From: Zhengitettix transpicula
Lineage: Eukaryota; Arthropoda; Insecta; Orthoptera; Tetrigidae
DNA length: 64,000 bases
Direction of reading: 5' to 3'
NCBI GenBank assembly: GCA_037074705.1
Contig: CM073590.1
Coordinates: forward strand, 185,660,746-185,724,745
Shown here: positions 51,201 to 61,494 of the stretch, in pieces
How positions within the stretch are numbered: position 1 is the stretch's first letter
How the letters are laid out: each line of letters starts with the position of its first letter
Notes under the pieces: model-generated
What the model was told of the DNA's origin: nothing
The model's input: only the letters and a program-made list of their open reading frames with translations
The model's database searches: none
Translations under genes and position numbers: made by a program

Positions 51201-54100
51201 ATGAACAATAAAATTGAAAAGTGAGTAGACGATGAACTGTTGTGATATTTGCCAATACTATGGCCAGACTGAAGTGATATAGCCAAAGTTACAAGGCATT
51301 ACAAAGAATATGAATACAAGATAAAAATTAACAAATATTATTTAATAAACCATCATAAATACTGTTTAAATGAGAAGTGTATTGTTTACATTTAAAGAAA
51401 ATTTGTTGGAGTTAATATGTAACATTTCTAATATATACCTTTTATTACAATTAGCTTCCATATCTAAAATAATAGTATTATCTAAATTAATAGAAAGAAG
51501 ATCCAAACAATGTTTTATAATAGGATACTGTTTGAAATTTTACATTAGTTTTATGTTCCTTAAAATGGTTTATTAGATAATCTTTGTTTGTCTTATAACC
51601 ATAACCTTTGTAATGAGTTGTAACTTTGTCCATATCACTTCATTCTGACAAAGTTCATAACAGTTCATCGAAACGTCCGCCGACTTTTAAATTTTATTAT
51701 CCAAATTCTGTTGATTTATTGTGAAATTAGATGTGTTTATCGGCATTTAAATTATATCTGTCTCTCACAACCCCCAGACAATATTTTTTATTATTTGGTA
51801 GTTCGAATCCCATTATTTAGAAAGAAAACAGAAAGCGTAACGTTGGTCATACATATAACTGGACGCGCCTTTTTTCGTAATCGGAGCACTGTTAACTGAT
51901 TTGTACATCAAATTCCTTTTACCCGAGCCTCGACTAAATTAATGACACGTTCATCCATGTCATCATCTTGCCTTTGTATTATATTCTTCTAATTTTAAGT
52001 ATATATACAGCCGTGGTGGACTCGTTGAAAGAAATAAAAATGATCCTTTGAAATAAGCTGTTCCTTATCTAAAATAATGCGACACATATCCTGATCCTTG
52101 GAAAATCTCTTAATCTTATGACGATTGCACAATCATTATTTCACTGTGTCAACGGTTTTATCAGATGAACAACTAGTATCATTGAGTACATTGGCGATAG
52201 GAACCAGTCATTTCACAGTGCCGCTAACGTGCCCTGTTAATGCAGTGGTGCTAGAGACCCTCTAATATAAGGTCAGGACGTCCGCCATTTTTAATCTTAC
52301 GGAACTGTCTTTCCTTATTCGAGGATTAAACAAGTTCATGTCGGTTGAAAAGCATTAAATGTTTTAAGATTGAATACGATGCAATAACATTTCCGGCGCC
52401 CGCAATTCAAATAATTAACCCTAAAAAACGGACATGGATAATATACAACCAACAAAAAAAAAAGAACTGCATCAACGATCTCGACAAGCCAAACTGATAA
52501 GAAAGATGTCAATTATCCTGAACAGAAGTCAAGCACTAATCCACCCAAGAAAACCAAACAAAACATTCAGGATCATAAATATAAGGCGCTTACTCAATCA
52601 TTATGTCCAGTAAAAATATACGAAGAAAAAAACAGTGCTCCACCTATCCCTTTGGAACAGATAAAGTCTCTTATACTAAATGCTATTGACTCAAAGAACC
52701 CAAGGACCATTATTAGAGATTACCAAATATCCTCCACATCATTCATAAATATATTGGAACAATTAAATATTAAAATGGTAAAAAGTAGAATAAAAAGGCT
52801 CATAAATTTAGTTAAGAAACTAATAAAAACAGACTATAACCACAGTACATTGGAATGTGCAACAGTCGCAGTTGCAAACAAGTTAATGTTAAGCAATTAT
52901 CCAATTATTATGACAAATGCGAATTCTTAAAATGTAAATGTAAGAAACCCACATTTGCAATGTATAATTAATCTTCAAACTGTTCAATTGTATGTCTATT
53001 ATTGCAATACATGTGAATCACAGCAAAAATTATGTAAATAAGCACTATTTGTAATTTATTTATGGGTCGCCAATGACCATTATAATTTTTTTTAAAATTA
53101 AATAAATTACATTCATAACTTGAAAATTATTTACGCAAGGTTGCATTGGAGTACATAAATGTTTTATTTTCTCAAGTATTATTTTATCTCCGATAAAATT
53201 TCGTAAGTAAACTGAAAAATAAGAAGTCAAAATTTGGTGATTCAATTAATTTTTTGTGTAATTTAAAGATTTAAATTAAATTAAAAATCGTAAAAGATGA
53301 AATTAAAATATACATCACGTATGGTAAACAAAATATACTTTTACTTGCTTAAAAAAAGGGATTAAACACTTCTTTATAAATAGAGGTATTAATATTCAAT
53401 TACAAAGGAGTTACATCAAATTACAAAGAAATTGACTACAGTTGGTATTAAAATTGCCAAATCACTTTTATTTTAATTTCTGCTTTATTACAGCAGACTT
53501 AGATTCAAAAGATACAGTGTATTCTTGTTTATTTGATTTTTTTGAGTGCAATACTACGCTCTGACACGTAAGTACTTACAAATGATTTCTTTCAGCCGAC
53601 AACATGAATCTATTGTCTGTAATTATATTGCATTTTTTTTAATTCACTGATTTGGGATATCAAGTGTTTTTCAGCTTCAAAACATATTTGTTTGCGTTAG
53701 CAGAACCAGATTAAAAATGGCGGACGGCCCCGGCTCGTATTAGAGGGGCCTTAAGTGGTGCAAGTGATTGAGAATATTTGTGAGCTCTGTGATAGCACTA
53801 CAGTGATGCGTATCTGTTTTCAGGTGCTCTCCGCCGGGTCGCGGCTGGGCGTGTGGCGTCTCCTGCGACAAGTTCGAGGACGACGACATCACCGACGACC
53901 TCGCCTGTGCGCGACGCATCTTCCGTGAGCACCAGCGCTTGTCTGGTGACGGATTCAACGCGTGGGCCGTGTACCGTCAGTGGTGCGACAACGGGCGAGC
54001 CAACACCATCCTCGACGGATGCTTCGTCTCCGAACAGCCGTCCGATAACGCTATCAAACCTGACCGTGACAATGCAATCAAAACCACGCCACTTGTGTAA
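44976..54100 (+). CDS. c-type lysozyme, two exons
   Basis: This is a secreted c-type (GH22) lysozyme, which hydrolyses the beta-1,4 link between MurNAc and GlcNAc in bacterial cell walls for defence or digestion. Exons 44976-45220 and 53824-54100 join within a Trp codon to give 173 residues. Residues 1-20 form a signal peptide ending near ATAWC. The mature chain starts KIYERCELAREL. The catalytic glutamate is Glu53 (in WVCIAKYES) and the aspartate Asp71 (in DGSGDHGLFQIS), matching hen Glu35 and Asp52. All eight mature cysteines are present, through GVSCDKF, DLACARRIF, YRQWCDN and ILDGCF. A tail of about 24 residues follows the last cysteine and repeats DNAIK. Both exons are strikingly GC-rich against an AT-rich background. 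The 8.6-kb intron carries a Penelope fragment and a hAT element. Confidence 0.93.
45615..45805 (+). repeat. Repeat P, copy 2 (in lysozyme intron)
   Basis: It matches copy 1 through GATGCCGAAAGGAAAATAAT, TCGCTTAGCTGTTTAGATAA and GGGAGAAATTATCAAATCC. The frame open in copy 1 is broken here by a stop (GTT TAG). The two copies bracket the lysozyme promoter and first exon in the same orientation. Confidence 0.65.
45806..50465. other. Lysozyme intron, mostly featureless
   Basis: The AT-rich intron contains a short tandem duplication near 46.26-46.44 kb. Near 46.61-46.66 kb, read in reverse, is a CTGATGA...GAAACGTTAG block like the Penelope-type terminal motif. No alternative exon was recognised. 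Confidence 0.5.
46262..46440. repeat. Tandem duplication, period about 103 bp
   Basis: CGTTACAGTATTTCAATTCT and CACTTTAAAAATTGCGTT recur 101-103 bases later as CGTTACAGTATTTTAATTCT and CACTTTAAAAATTTGCGTT. There are two imperfect copies. Confidence 0.8.
50466..51100 (-). mobile_element. Penelope-like element 3' fragment (PLE-2)
   Basis: The fragment holds the GIY-YIG endonuclease frame and, downstream on the minus strand, a terminal block with CTGAAGAAAGGGACAAGG, ATCCCAGAAGCG and TTGTGTGGTATTTATA. That block recurs in the foldback at 62.6-62.9 kb and the remnant at 17.1 kb. The reverse transcriptase part is absent, so the copy is 5'-truncated in the lysozyme intron. Confidence 0.8.
50643..51083 (-). 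pseudogene. Penelope-like GIY-YIG endonuclease (truncated polyprotein)
   Basis: The open frame is 146 codons. After a linker (FLHHKFVHIFKEYKISVF) comes VVYKIPCSNYNSCYIGQTKR, the GIY-YIG block in which Penelope enzymes carry a zinc-finger-like Cys pair. The conserved arginine helix follows (LNTRIKEHM), with a downstream acidic segment ISELLHI. In intact elements this domain follows the RT and nicks the target. The frame here is intact, but the protein lacks its RT, so it is counted as a non-functional fragment. It is a different subfamily from PLE-1. Confidence 0.88.
51101..52243. other. Lysozyme intron, no recognised element
   Basis: AT-rich, without element termini or coding pattern between the Penelope fragment and the hAT element. 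Confidence 0.5.
52252..53753. mobile_element. hAT-type transposon with 8-bp target duplication
   Basis: Exact 8-bp duplications AGTGGTGC flank it (52244-52251 and 53754-53761). The left end TAGAGACCCTCTAATA and the reversed right end TAAGGCCCCTCTAATA both fit the YARNG start of hAT elements. The inverted similarity continues to GTCCGCCATTTTTAATCT on both sides. At 1502 bp it is too short for an intact transposase. The right end lies only 62 bases from the lysozyme exon 2 acceptor boundary. Confidence 0.88.
52442..52930 (+). CDS. Unidentified open frame inside the hAT element
   Basis: 162 codons are open to a TAA at 52928-52930. The first part is Lys/Ser/Thr-rich (KKKRTASTISTSQTDKK). The second looks helical and globular (PLEQIKSLILNAIDSKNPRT, then LINLVKKLIKTDYNHSTLE). 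An ATG at 52434 lies just upstream but in another frame, separated from this one by a 10-base A run. I see no BED finger, DDE or hAT dimerisation motif. It could be a captured host segment, a nested retroelement ORF1 fragment or a decayed non-transposase gene. Confidence 0.4.
   Translation, partial: YTTNKKKRTASTISTSQTDKKDVNYPEQKSSTNPPKKTKQNIQDHKYKALTQSLCPVKIYEEKNSAPPIPLEQIKSLILNAIDSKNPRTIIRDYQISSTSFINILEQLNIKMVKSRIKRLINLVKKLIKTDYNHSTLECATVAVANKLMLSNYPIIMTNANS
53824..54100 (+). CDS. Lysozyme exon 2
   Basis: After a TTTTCAG acceptor the exon reads from the middle of a Trp codon through CSPPGRGWACGVSCDKF to TAA at 54098. It carries six of the eight mature cysteines and the C-terminal tail. Its GC richness matches exon 1 and contrasts sharply with the intron. 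Confidence 0.93.
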
Positions 54101-54345
54101 ACGTTTCTCCGCTTTTAATTTATTTATCTTTACCCGCTGGACCGGATGGACAGCTTTTAAAAATAGAATGCCCACGGATCAAACCTGGTCGTGAAGGGGC
54201 AGAGTGACACTGTACGCCTTTTATTTGTATTCGAAATCCAAGGTTCGTTTTGTACGTCAGAACACGTCAAATAAGAAGAGGAGGAAAGAAGGAAATTTTT
54301 CTTTATTTTTTCTGTGATGTACTAATAAAAACCTCTGTTTTTTTT
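54101..54345 (+). terminator. Lysozyme 3'UTR with poly(A) signal
   Basis: AATAAA at 54324-54329 follows the stop codon by about 225 bases, with a T-rich stretch just after it. It is the first canonical hexamer downstream, so cleavage near 54345 is likely. Confidence 0.6.
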
Positions 54346-55370
54346 AAACTGTTAATATAGTTTCCAAATACAATGATTTCTTCATAAATGCCTGGCGTTA
54401 AACCTCTTCATGTATTATTTCACAACTAATTAAATGGTACCTTCTTTTATATAAAAAAAAATAGCAACATAAATTTCTCACGTCTTTCGAAAATTTCTAG
54501 AAGTGATTTATGGTCGATAAGGCAAAAAAATAGAATTACATTTTATAATCCATCATAACTTCTATTTATTTATTAATAAACCATTTTACCATTTTAATAT
54601 AACATAAAAACCAAGAAATCTCAAGGCAATCGACTATCTGCAAATTTTATAAATTTAGGATAGCAATTTACAAAAAAAGATGCATTGCCTACAGAAGAAT
54701 AAATTAGCTAAAAGTTCAATTAATTATATTACAAAAGAATTGAATGAAAGACATTAATACGGCTACCCTCAGCAACAATTAGCATCTAAATTAATAATAT
54801 GGGATTTAGATTAAATAATTTTTTAATTAAATTTTTTATCATTTGATAAAATAGGATAGTTGCATATAAAAATAACTGCTGAACTTTATAAAATTCATGG
54901 TATTAACAAATGTACAGATTCGTGAACAGATAAGTTTTACTTTCGAACTCCATGAATATAACTATTGTTGCTTACTCCTAACTTGGTTAACAAATACATT
55001 CATATTCATCTGAACAAAATTAAATCCACCTTAATCTTCTCAACCCAGGACATTTACTTCACTTCTATATTATAAATTTTTGCATCCTAATTTTTCCATA
55101 CATTAAGAGATTATCACATACGTGCCATTCACAAGTCAACTGATACTTTATTATTTAAACTGGAAATATCCTCTTGAAAATATCTAGCAAGCATTATATT
55201 GTTTATAACATTTAATGCTGAGCTGATAAATAATCTTGCTACATAGGTCAAACTAAAAGGTCAGGAAAAACCCTATTAAGAAACAAAGGCAAATATTAAG
55301 CATCTTTTTTAATAAACAATCTGCTGTTTCAAAAGGTATTACTAATTTTAATAGGAACAATGCTGAGATT
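54346..55370. other. Intergenic DNA downstream of lysozyme
   Basis: Strongly AT-rich. No gene or element terminus was recognised. Confidence 0.55.
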
Positions 55371-55373
55371 TTA

Positions 55374-56153
55374 GGCCTAGTACACACTTGTATAGAAAGT
55401 CGAAAGAATGTATAATAGACATCTATACAGACATAGTAGGCCTACATAGACAGTCTACTGACATTGTCGCGTGTACACACTTGAATACCTTGTTCCTTGT
55501 TAGTTGCTAAATATGGCTGAACTTGTTGCGATCGCCGCTTGCTCTGTTCTAATCATGGACAATGAAAATAAGCGAAAGAAAAAACGTTGGTGGAGACGTG
55601 AAATTTTTGCAGAGGGACTTCTTTTCGCTTGACTCCAAGGGACTTCGAAGTGTTACTACAACTTTTAGGCAGAAAGATACAGAAAAAAGTAAGTAGATGT
55701 AGAGAAACCATTCCACCATCTTTGAGACTGACAGTGACACTGCGTTTTCAGGTTAGTGGAGAAACGTTCTCTAGCCTAATGTGCAAACAAGCGATGGAAT
55801 TGTGCATTTATTTATAGGTCACCTACGGACACTTCATATTTTTTGGCCAGCTCTTCAATAACTATTTTCTTCCTAGTGCAATTTTTATATCAAGCAATAG
55901 TAAACAGCAATAATAAACAGAGCGATAATCTTCTATTAAAAGTAAAAAAAAAATCCGTTGGCCACATCTTGATAATATCAAGGATATATATAATAAAAAT
56001 ATAAAATAAAATAACGATGTGTTCTCTAGACCTGTCAGAGGATAACTGGGGACCATGTCTACAAAGCGTCAATACTACGAAACGCTAGATTGTTTATAGA
56101 CATTGCCTAGATACAAAAATAGCTCGACTTTGTATACAAGTATCTACTAGGCC
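55374..56153 (+). mobile_element. PIF/Harbinger-type transposon relic
   Basis: TTA flanks both ends (55371-55373 and 56154-56156), the three-base duplication typical of PIF/Harbinger. The inverted termini GGCCTAGTACACACTTGTAT and, reversed, GGCCTAGTAGATACTTGTAT are followed by AAAGTCGA on both sides. At 780 bp it carries only an N-terminal piece of transposase, so it is an internally deleted copy. Confidence 0.88.
55513..55817 (+). pseudogene. Harbinger transposase N-terminal fragment
   Basis: From the ATG at 55513 the frame encodes a basic KRKKKRWWRREIF segment and stops near 55632. In another frame PRDFEVLLQLLGRKIQKK, then RETIPPSLRLTVTLRFQVSG and FSSLM follow. These match the conserved region before the catalytic DDE domain in Harbinger-type transposases. 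The frameshift and missing catalytic core show a dead copy. Confidence 0.75.
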
Positions 56154-56156
56154 TTA

Positions 56157-57692
56157 GACTTTGTTATTGTAGAAAGATTTCAGAAATATCATATCTTGAA
56201 ATTTTAGAAAAAACTGGCATCTTGGCCATGATATGTTGTTAATACATGTAATAATGGACAATTACAAAGTAAGAAATATCTAAGATCTCTCTTACGGCAA
56301 TCTCTTTACTTTAGATTTTCAATTTTTTTTTTAAACTTGAACTTTTAATGAATCCGAAGAAAGCCACAATGGATGGCGGGAACTTCATATAATGTTTTTC
56401 TATGATCGCACTAGTTGGTCTTATTAGGCCATTTAAATAACATAAATTTAATACAAAAATAAATAAATAATCCTTTCTCAAGGTGGCAAACAGACAACAA
56501 GATTCATGCAATTGTTCACAGCAACACGCGAGGAAGTGGTTCGATTTCTGCACACCGACGAACCGTCTGTATTATGAATGGGCTTAGACAACTCAGACCA
56601 TTAACTTATCATATCTGGACCTCCAGTTAAGTGGAAGAATGAATACATTATGCAAGTTTACGAGCCTAAAATTAACTTCGGAAACGTATAGTTGATGATC
56701 TACGGTATTATTAAGCAAACAAATATAGAATACGTTTGTAAAGAAAAATTAGATAAATGTGATTCCCAATGGCAAATAATAGCTGTAACAGAATACTTAA
56801 TGCTGCAGGTCAAGAAAAGAATGAAAGTCGGAAGGAGTGCATTTAAAGAAAAAACCAAGAAGTCTATTTATTTAAGAATTTTTTGGTTGTTTTTACTACG
56901 GTCGTAATTGTGCATAATATGCAAGACGTTGAAATCGTATGGAGAAGAATAGATTAATTGAAAAATAAATTGGCTTTGAATTTTACGGACTTTATAATAT
57001 TTAATATTATTTAGCGCAACAAGTATCTTTTTTTAATTTGAAACAGCTTAGGGTATTTTATCCTTTCTATAAAAGAATAACGTCGTTGTCAGAAGCGAGA
57101 GCAGTGGTGAGAAGAATGTAGGGCTACAGTGACCATTGACGATTGATGGGTAGATGTTTTGAAGAGGTATCAGCGGAATCATTAGCATCAGGAAGGACCG
57201 CTAACTTGATTAACGTCTAATGCCGAGCAGAATGGAGAGAAATTAATCGCCCAGAGCATAAATATTATAAAGGTATATTGACGGATGCTATATCTAGAAA
57301 TGTGGATTGAAATAGCTGATAAAGATTCACTTTAATGTTCAAAATCCAGCTTGGAATTGAATAACCTTACTCTATCGTTGGTGAGGACATTTCCTAATTT
57401 TTTTCACGCAGAACGCTATTGATATATAAAATAAATTATTTCACAACTAACAATAAAACTAAAAAATATTCAAGATTATCAAACTCTAGTTCATGAGAAA
57501 TTATATATATATATATATATATAAATTAAAACTACAATTTATGAATTAAAAGTTATATGCGTTTGAAACTTAAAGTAAATTGTTTTGTATCAGATTGGGC
57601 ATTTTTTAGTTGTGCAAAATATTCATGAAAATATGTAATGCAAAGTAAAGTAGAAGAAGAAAACTTTTGTAAGTGAACAATGATCAAATATG
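56157..57692. other. Intergenic DNA, no recognised gene
   Basis: AT-rich with a short (TA)n run at 57501-57523. No coding pattern was supported. Confidence 0.5.
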
Positions 57693-57712
57693 ATATATAT
57701 ATATATATATAT
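57693..57712. repeat. (TA)n at left edge of L9
   Basis: Ten AT units form the insertion context of L9. The matching run continues at 58745-58772. Confidence 0.93.
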
Positions 57713-58741
57713 TGTAATGCCAATTAATTAGGCCATTAATTGTTTTTAATTATAGCGGATAAAAAAATTAAATTGTAGCGTATGAGTTATCAACGACAAA
57801 AATAGCGGCGAGTTCTTTTCCTTTGTCGGAAAGCCGAAATGGGAAATGCGCGCGCGAAAGGAATTCAGTCTGCACGGAGCATGATTCGAGAGAGGATCAA
57901 ACAAAAAGTCTAAAATCTGAGTACGAGAGATAATACAGTTCAGTTCTCTCAATATAAAATATAAATTGCAAATCGCGAGTTCCTGTATGGAAGAAAGCAA
58001 ATAGTTGTACATAGATATTTTCATAACAATTTGCAAACGGGGAAGCAAAAGGTTGTTTCACGATAAGGAAACAATTTTCACATTGAGGGACCGAAAACCA
58101 ATAACATATCAGAGGGGGCGGCTCATCCGAGGTTCCAGATAGCTGAGGACGATAAATTCTAGCGTGTGTATTAAAATTGAAATGAAGTAGTCAGTGTAAC
58201 TAAAAATGGCCTTTTAGTGTGTTAGTTATCAAGATACAAGAGAGAGATCTGATACCAGACAGACGATCCGTGAGTAACCAAAACTTTGATAAATTTGTAA
58301 ACGATAATTAAAAGGCTAGAGTCAGATTTAGTTCAGAGTTCATTTCGTTCAGCTTTCTTTCCACTTATATTTCATATGATTTTAGGTTAATTTTTTTATA
58401 TTTTGAATTGTTAATAGTCAAATTATACATTGATTTTGTTCTAATTACCAAACCCAGTAGTGACCCTGAGATTAAGAGATTTTCAACATATTGGATTGTA
58501 AATATTGATGTGTATTCACTAGAACAACATAAATTGGAAAAAATTAAAGTAAAGTTTTGTAAATTTTGATCAAAGACCGGCGTACAAAGATAGGGCTTAT
58601 AATGTGAATTTTTAAGAAATAAAAAAACTTTAAATGTTAATAATCTTATGAATCATTTCTTTGAATTAACCCTAATATGTTGTTCATTACATAAATGGCT
58701 TCCACAACGTGGGGAAAATTAATCGCTATCAGGTGATTATT

Positions 58742-58744
<3 letters not shown>
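57713..58744 (+). mobile_element. LTR-like element L9 (type A, forward)
   Basis: It begins TGTAATGCCAATTAATTAGG and ends GTGATTATTACA, with (AT)n on both sides. The conserved block AAACCCAGTAGTGACCCTGA lies near 58449. Start, end and block match L7. The segment CCTTTGTCGGAAAGCCG near 57820 recalls CCTTTGTCGGAAGGTCCG in L7. Length is 1032 bp with no coding region. Confidence 0.8.

Positions 58745-58772
<28 letters not shown>
58745..58772. repeat. (AT)n at right edge of L9
   Basis: Fourteen AT units continue the TA tract split by L9. Confidence 0.93.
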
Positions 58773-58775
<3 letters not shown>

Positions 58776-61160
58776 CCAGAACTTTGTATTAACAGCCGCC
58801 TAAATAAAACGATAAATTATTCAGTTGAACTATATTCAAAAAGTGTTTCGTTCATCATACCTGGAGCTGTTCAAATTTAAATTAATGCTGTTTACGTCTA
58901 AATCATAATATCAGATAATACAACACATTCATTAATGTAACATTCCTTAACGACTTCTGGTTCAGCAATATCTCAAATGAACAGAAATGGCTCACATTAA
59001 CTAGTCACTAAAATGTTATGTAAGAAATAATTAGTAACCACATTCAAAATCGATGGAGTGGAAATAGTGGGATGAATGTTGCTCCATAGCTTAGTAATAT
59101 CTTTTGAGTTTTACTATGATATCGTGCTAATGTCACACAATAGTGATTTATATATTCGAAAGAGGTATTATATTTATGTTGCTTTAGATTAATGTTACTT
59201 AACCATAAGGATATGAAGAATTTTTGACAAAAAGTTTGGATAAATTACATAATTTAAAAGCCTCCCTTTACAAACATAAAATGATAATTTTATAAATTTA
59301 CTGAAGTGTCATAAATCTTACCTACTAGTCTCCCAACTGGTTAAAAGTTGAAAATGCGGGAAAATAAATGATCAGTTATATAAATGACTTTGGAATATTT
59401 TGTGTGTTCTAATTGATTTTCTATAAACACGAGTCCCAGGCTTATTTAGAAAAATTTTCCTAAGCCTTTCCACAAGATCTACGGAAATGCGTGGTAACGA
59501 CTCACACCAGGAAAATTTTTCCGGTGTTATTTTAACTGCTGCTGATGAAACAATATAATTAGACGGACCCGTCTTGTAGCTTTCCGCTTTCAAATACTGA
59601 ATAAGGAGTTCGAGAAATAAATTTATGAGAATATGATATAAAATGACGAAATAGGAATAATATATTTTTCAAACGAACAGCTGCGTGATAATAACTTTCA
59701 ATTTTAAAATTTATATTTTTCTAACATTAATTAAAAATAAAGTAATTAACTTACCAAATAAAACATGAAAAATGGACATTAAATCATTTAAATTCAAGAA
59801 TTCAATGTCATGAAATTACACAAAAAAGAAATACAATGTTTCGTTTAAACTTTAATTTCTTTCCGGACTTAACTTGCCCGAAGGTTAGTCCATTCATTCT
59901 AAAATTTCTTTCTTTATGTTAAATACCTTTGCTTCAAAAACCCGTGAATCGAAATTTTTATATTTATTTGAATCAAAATTTAACTTCAACCACATTATGA
60001 ATATTGTATTTGTATATTAATTTGGGTTTCCTTACTCATTTTTTTAACTGATGTTTTATTTTTATCTCATGTGATTAATAATTGCCAATTTGACATATCG
60101 CAAAGTGAAAATTCAGTACCCGATTATGAAGCAACGTCTTCGAAGTTTCCAGCCGCAGTAACATTTTATTTAAGTGATTGTTTACCAACATAAAACTAAA
60201 TCAACAAATCATTATTTATATTTTATGCCACAGACGACCTTTAACCCTTAAATTATTCTATCAATTAATAAGTAAAGCTTTATTTTGAACATTATCAGAA
60301 AACCCTGATACGAATATTGCTATTCATATAAATTGTTGTCAAGACATAGCATTTTGATAATGGATTTCGAGCATATATAGATGACATACCGAAGAAATCT
60401 TTAAGATGTGGAACGCAAATCTACTAAGATAAGGTTAGAATAATTTTGCACGTACGATTATGTTATTCAGATTTTTGATCGCACCAAAGAAGAGCGGTAT
60501 GGAAGGTCGGGGGTTCTTTTTTCCCCATTTATAAAACATTCGTTATATATCTAAACGTTTATGGAGATGTAATACTAACCAATAGATGACGAAAAATCTT
60601 GAAAGTGCATAAATTATCTTGAGTAAACGGCAGTGAATCTATAGATCTTTACGATAGGATTTGCGTTAAGTAAGTTAGCCTTCGCCCATCAACCAACCTT
60701 GAGGAGGAAAGGGTCAGGGCTGATAAGGGTCATTGCTACTACTGGACCTGTAGAAAAGGTCAAACCCTTAACCGGTCTTAAAATATTGTGCCATAAAAAT
60801 CATACAAGACATAAAATCCCACAACGGTTACTTTTCCTTGATATGTGGACAAGGAGATCTTACCCACTGTAGTAAAACAATCACCATACCCGGAAGTTTA
60901 CATATATTTTTGTAATTATTTCGCACAATTGTAATATCGTTTCTTTCCCAAAGCGCTAATTTGGCTGATGATATTTTAAGCAAGGCCGATTTTGTACACA
61001 ATCATGAAGAGTAGACAGGATAATCTTCTTCGTATGAGAATTGGCAACGTTGTGGTTCCGGGTTCGATTTACGGCCACAGTACTTAACGCTTTGAGACAA
61101 ACTCGGCGTGATATTCCTTTGGGGGTTACATCAAGGACAGAGTCTTCGACAAGCCAGTTC
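58773..61160. other. Intergenic DNA, no recognised gene
   Basis: AT-rich. One minus-strand open frame (59593-59372) has protein-like composition but no recognisable motif or partner exon, so it is not annotated as a gene. Confidence 0.5.
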
Positions 61161-61268
61161 ATGATATTACATCAGTGAAAAATAACATAAAGCATCCTGA
61201 ATGTGGTGTTACAGAAAACATTACGGACAACAACAAATGACGAGAAGTAGAATACATTCACATTCTCC
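61161..61268 (+). repeat. Inverted partner of 62670-62775
   Basis: GTTACAGAAAACATTACGGA, CAACAACAAATG and GAAGTAGAATACATTCACAT match the reverse complement of 62670-62775. The pair brackets LTR-like element L10. Confidence 0.75.
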
Positions 61269-61494
61269 CAGTTACCAAGAGGGCACACGTTGAGATACTG
61301 ACGTAAATTGTATTATAAAAAACTTACAGTAGTAATTACAGTGTATGAAAATAAACGTGTCTAATTACAATACTGTAGGATTATTTTTGTCTTGTTTTAT
61401 TTAGTTGTATTTCAAAGATTTGTGATACACTAAACGGAGTTATTGATGCATATTTTCCATTGAGATGGTATATTCAGTACATTTTCACGTATAT

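Noticed and set aside
51801..51810. GTTCGAATCC resembling a tRNA B box
   Set aside because: No A box, acceptor stem or cloverleaf can be formed around it.
53798..54175. Minus-strand 125-codon open frame opposite lysozyme exon 2
   Set aside because: It covers the antisense of a supported coding exon and shows no protein-family motif.
61061..61070. GGTTCGATTT resembling a tRNA or SINE B box
   Set aside because: No matching A box at the right distance and no cloverleaf. A tRNA-derived SINE could not be supported.
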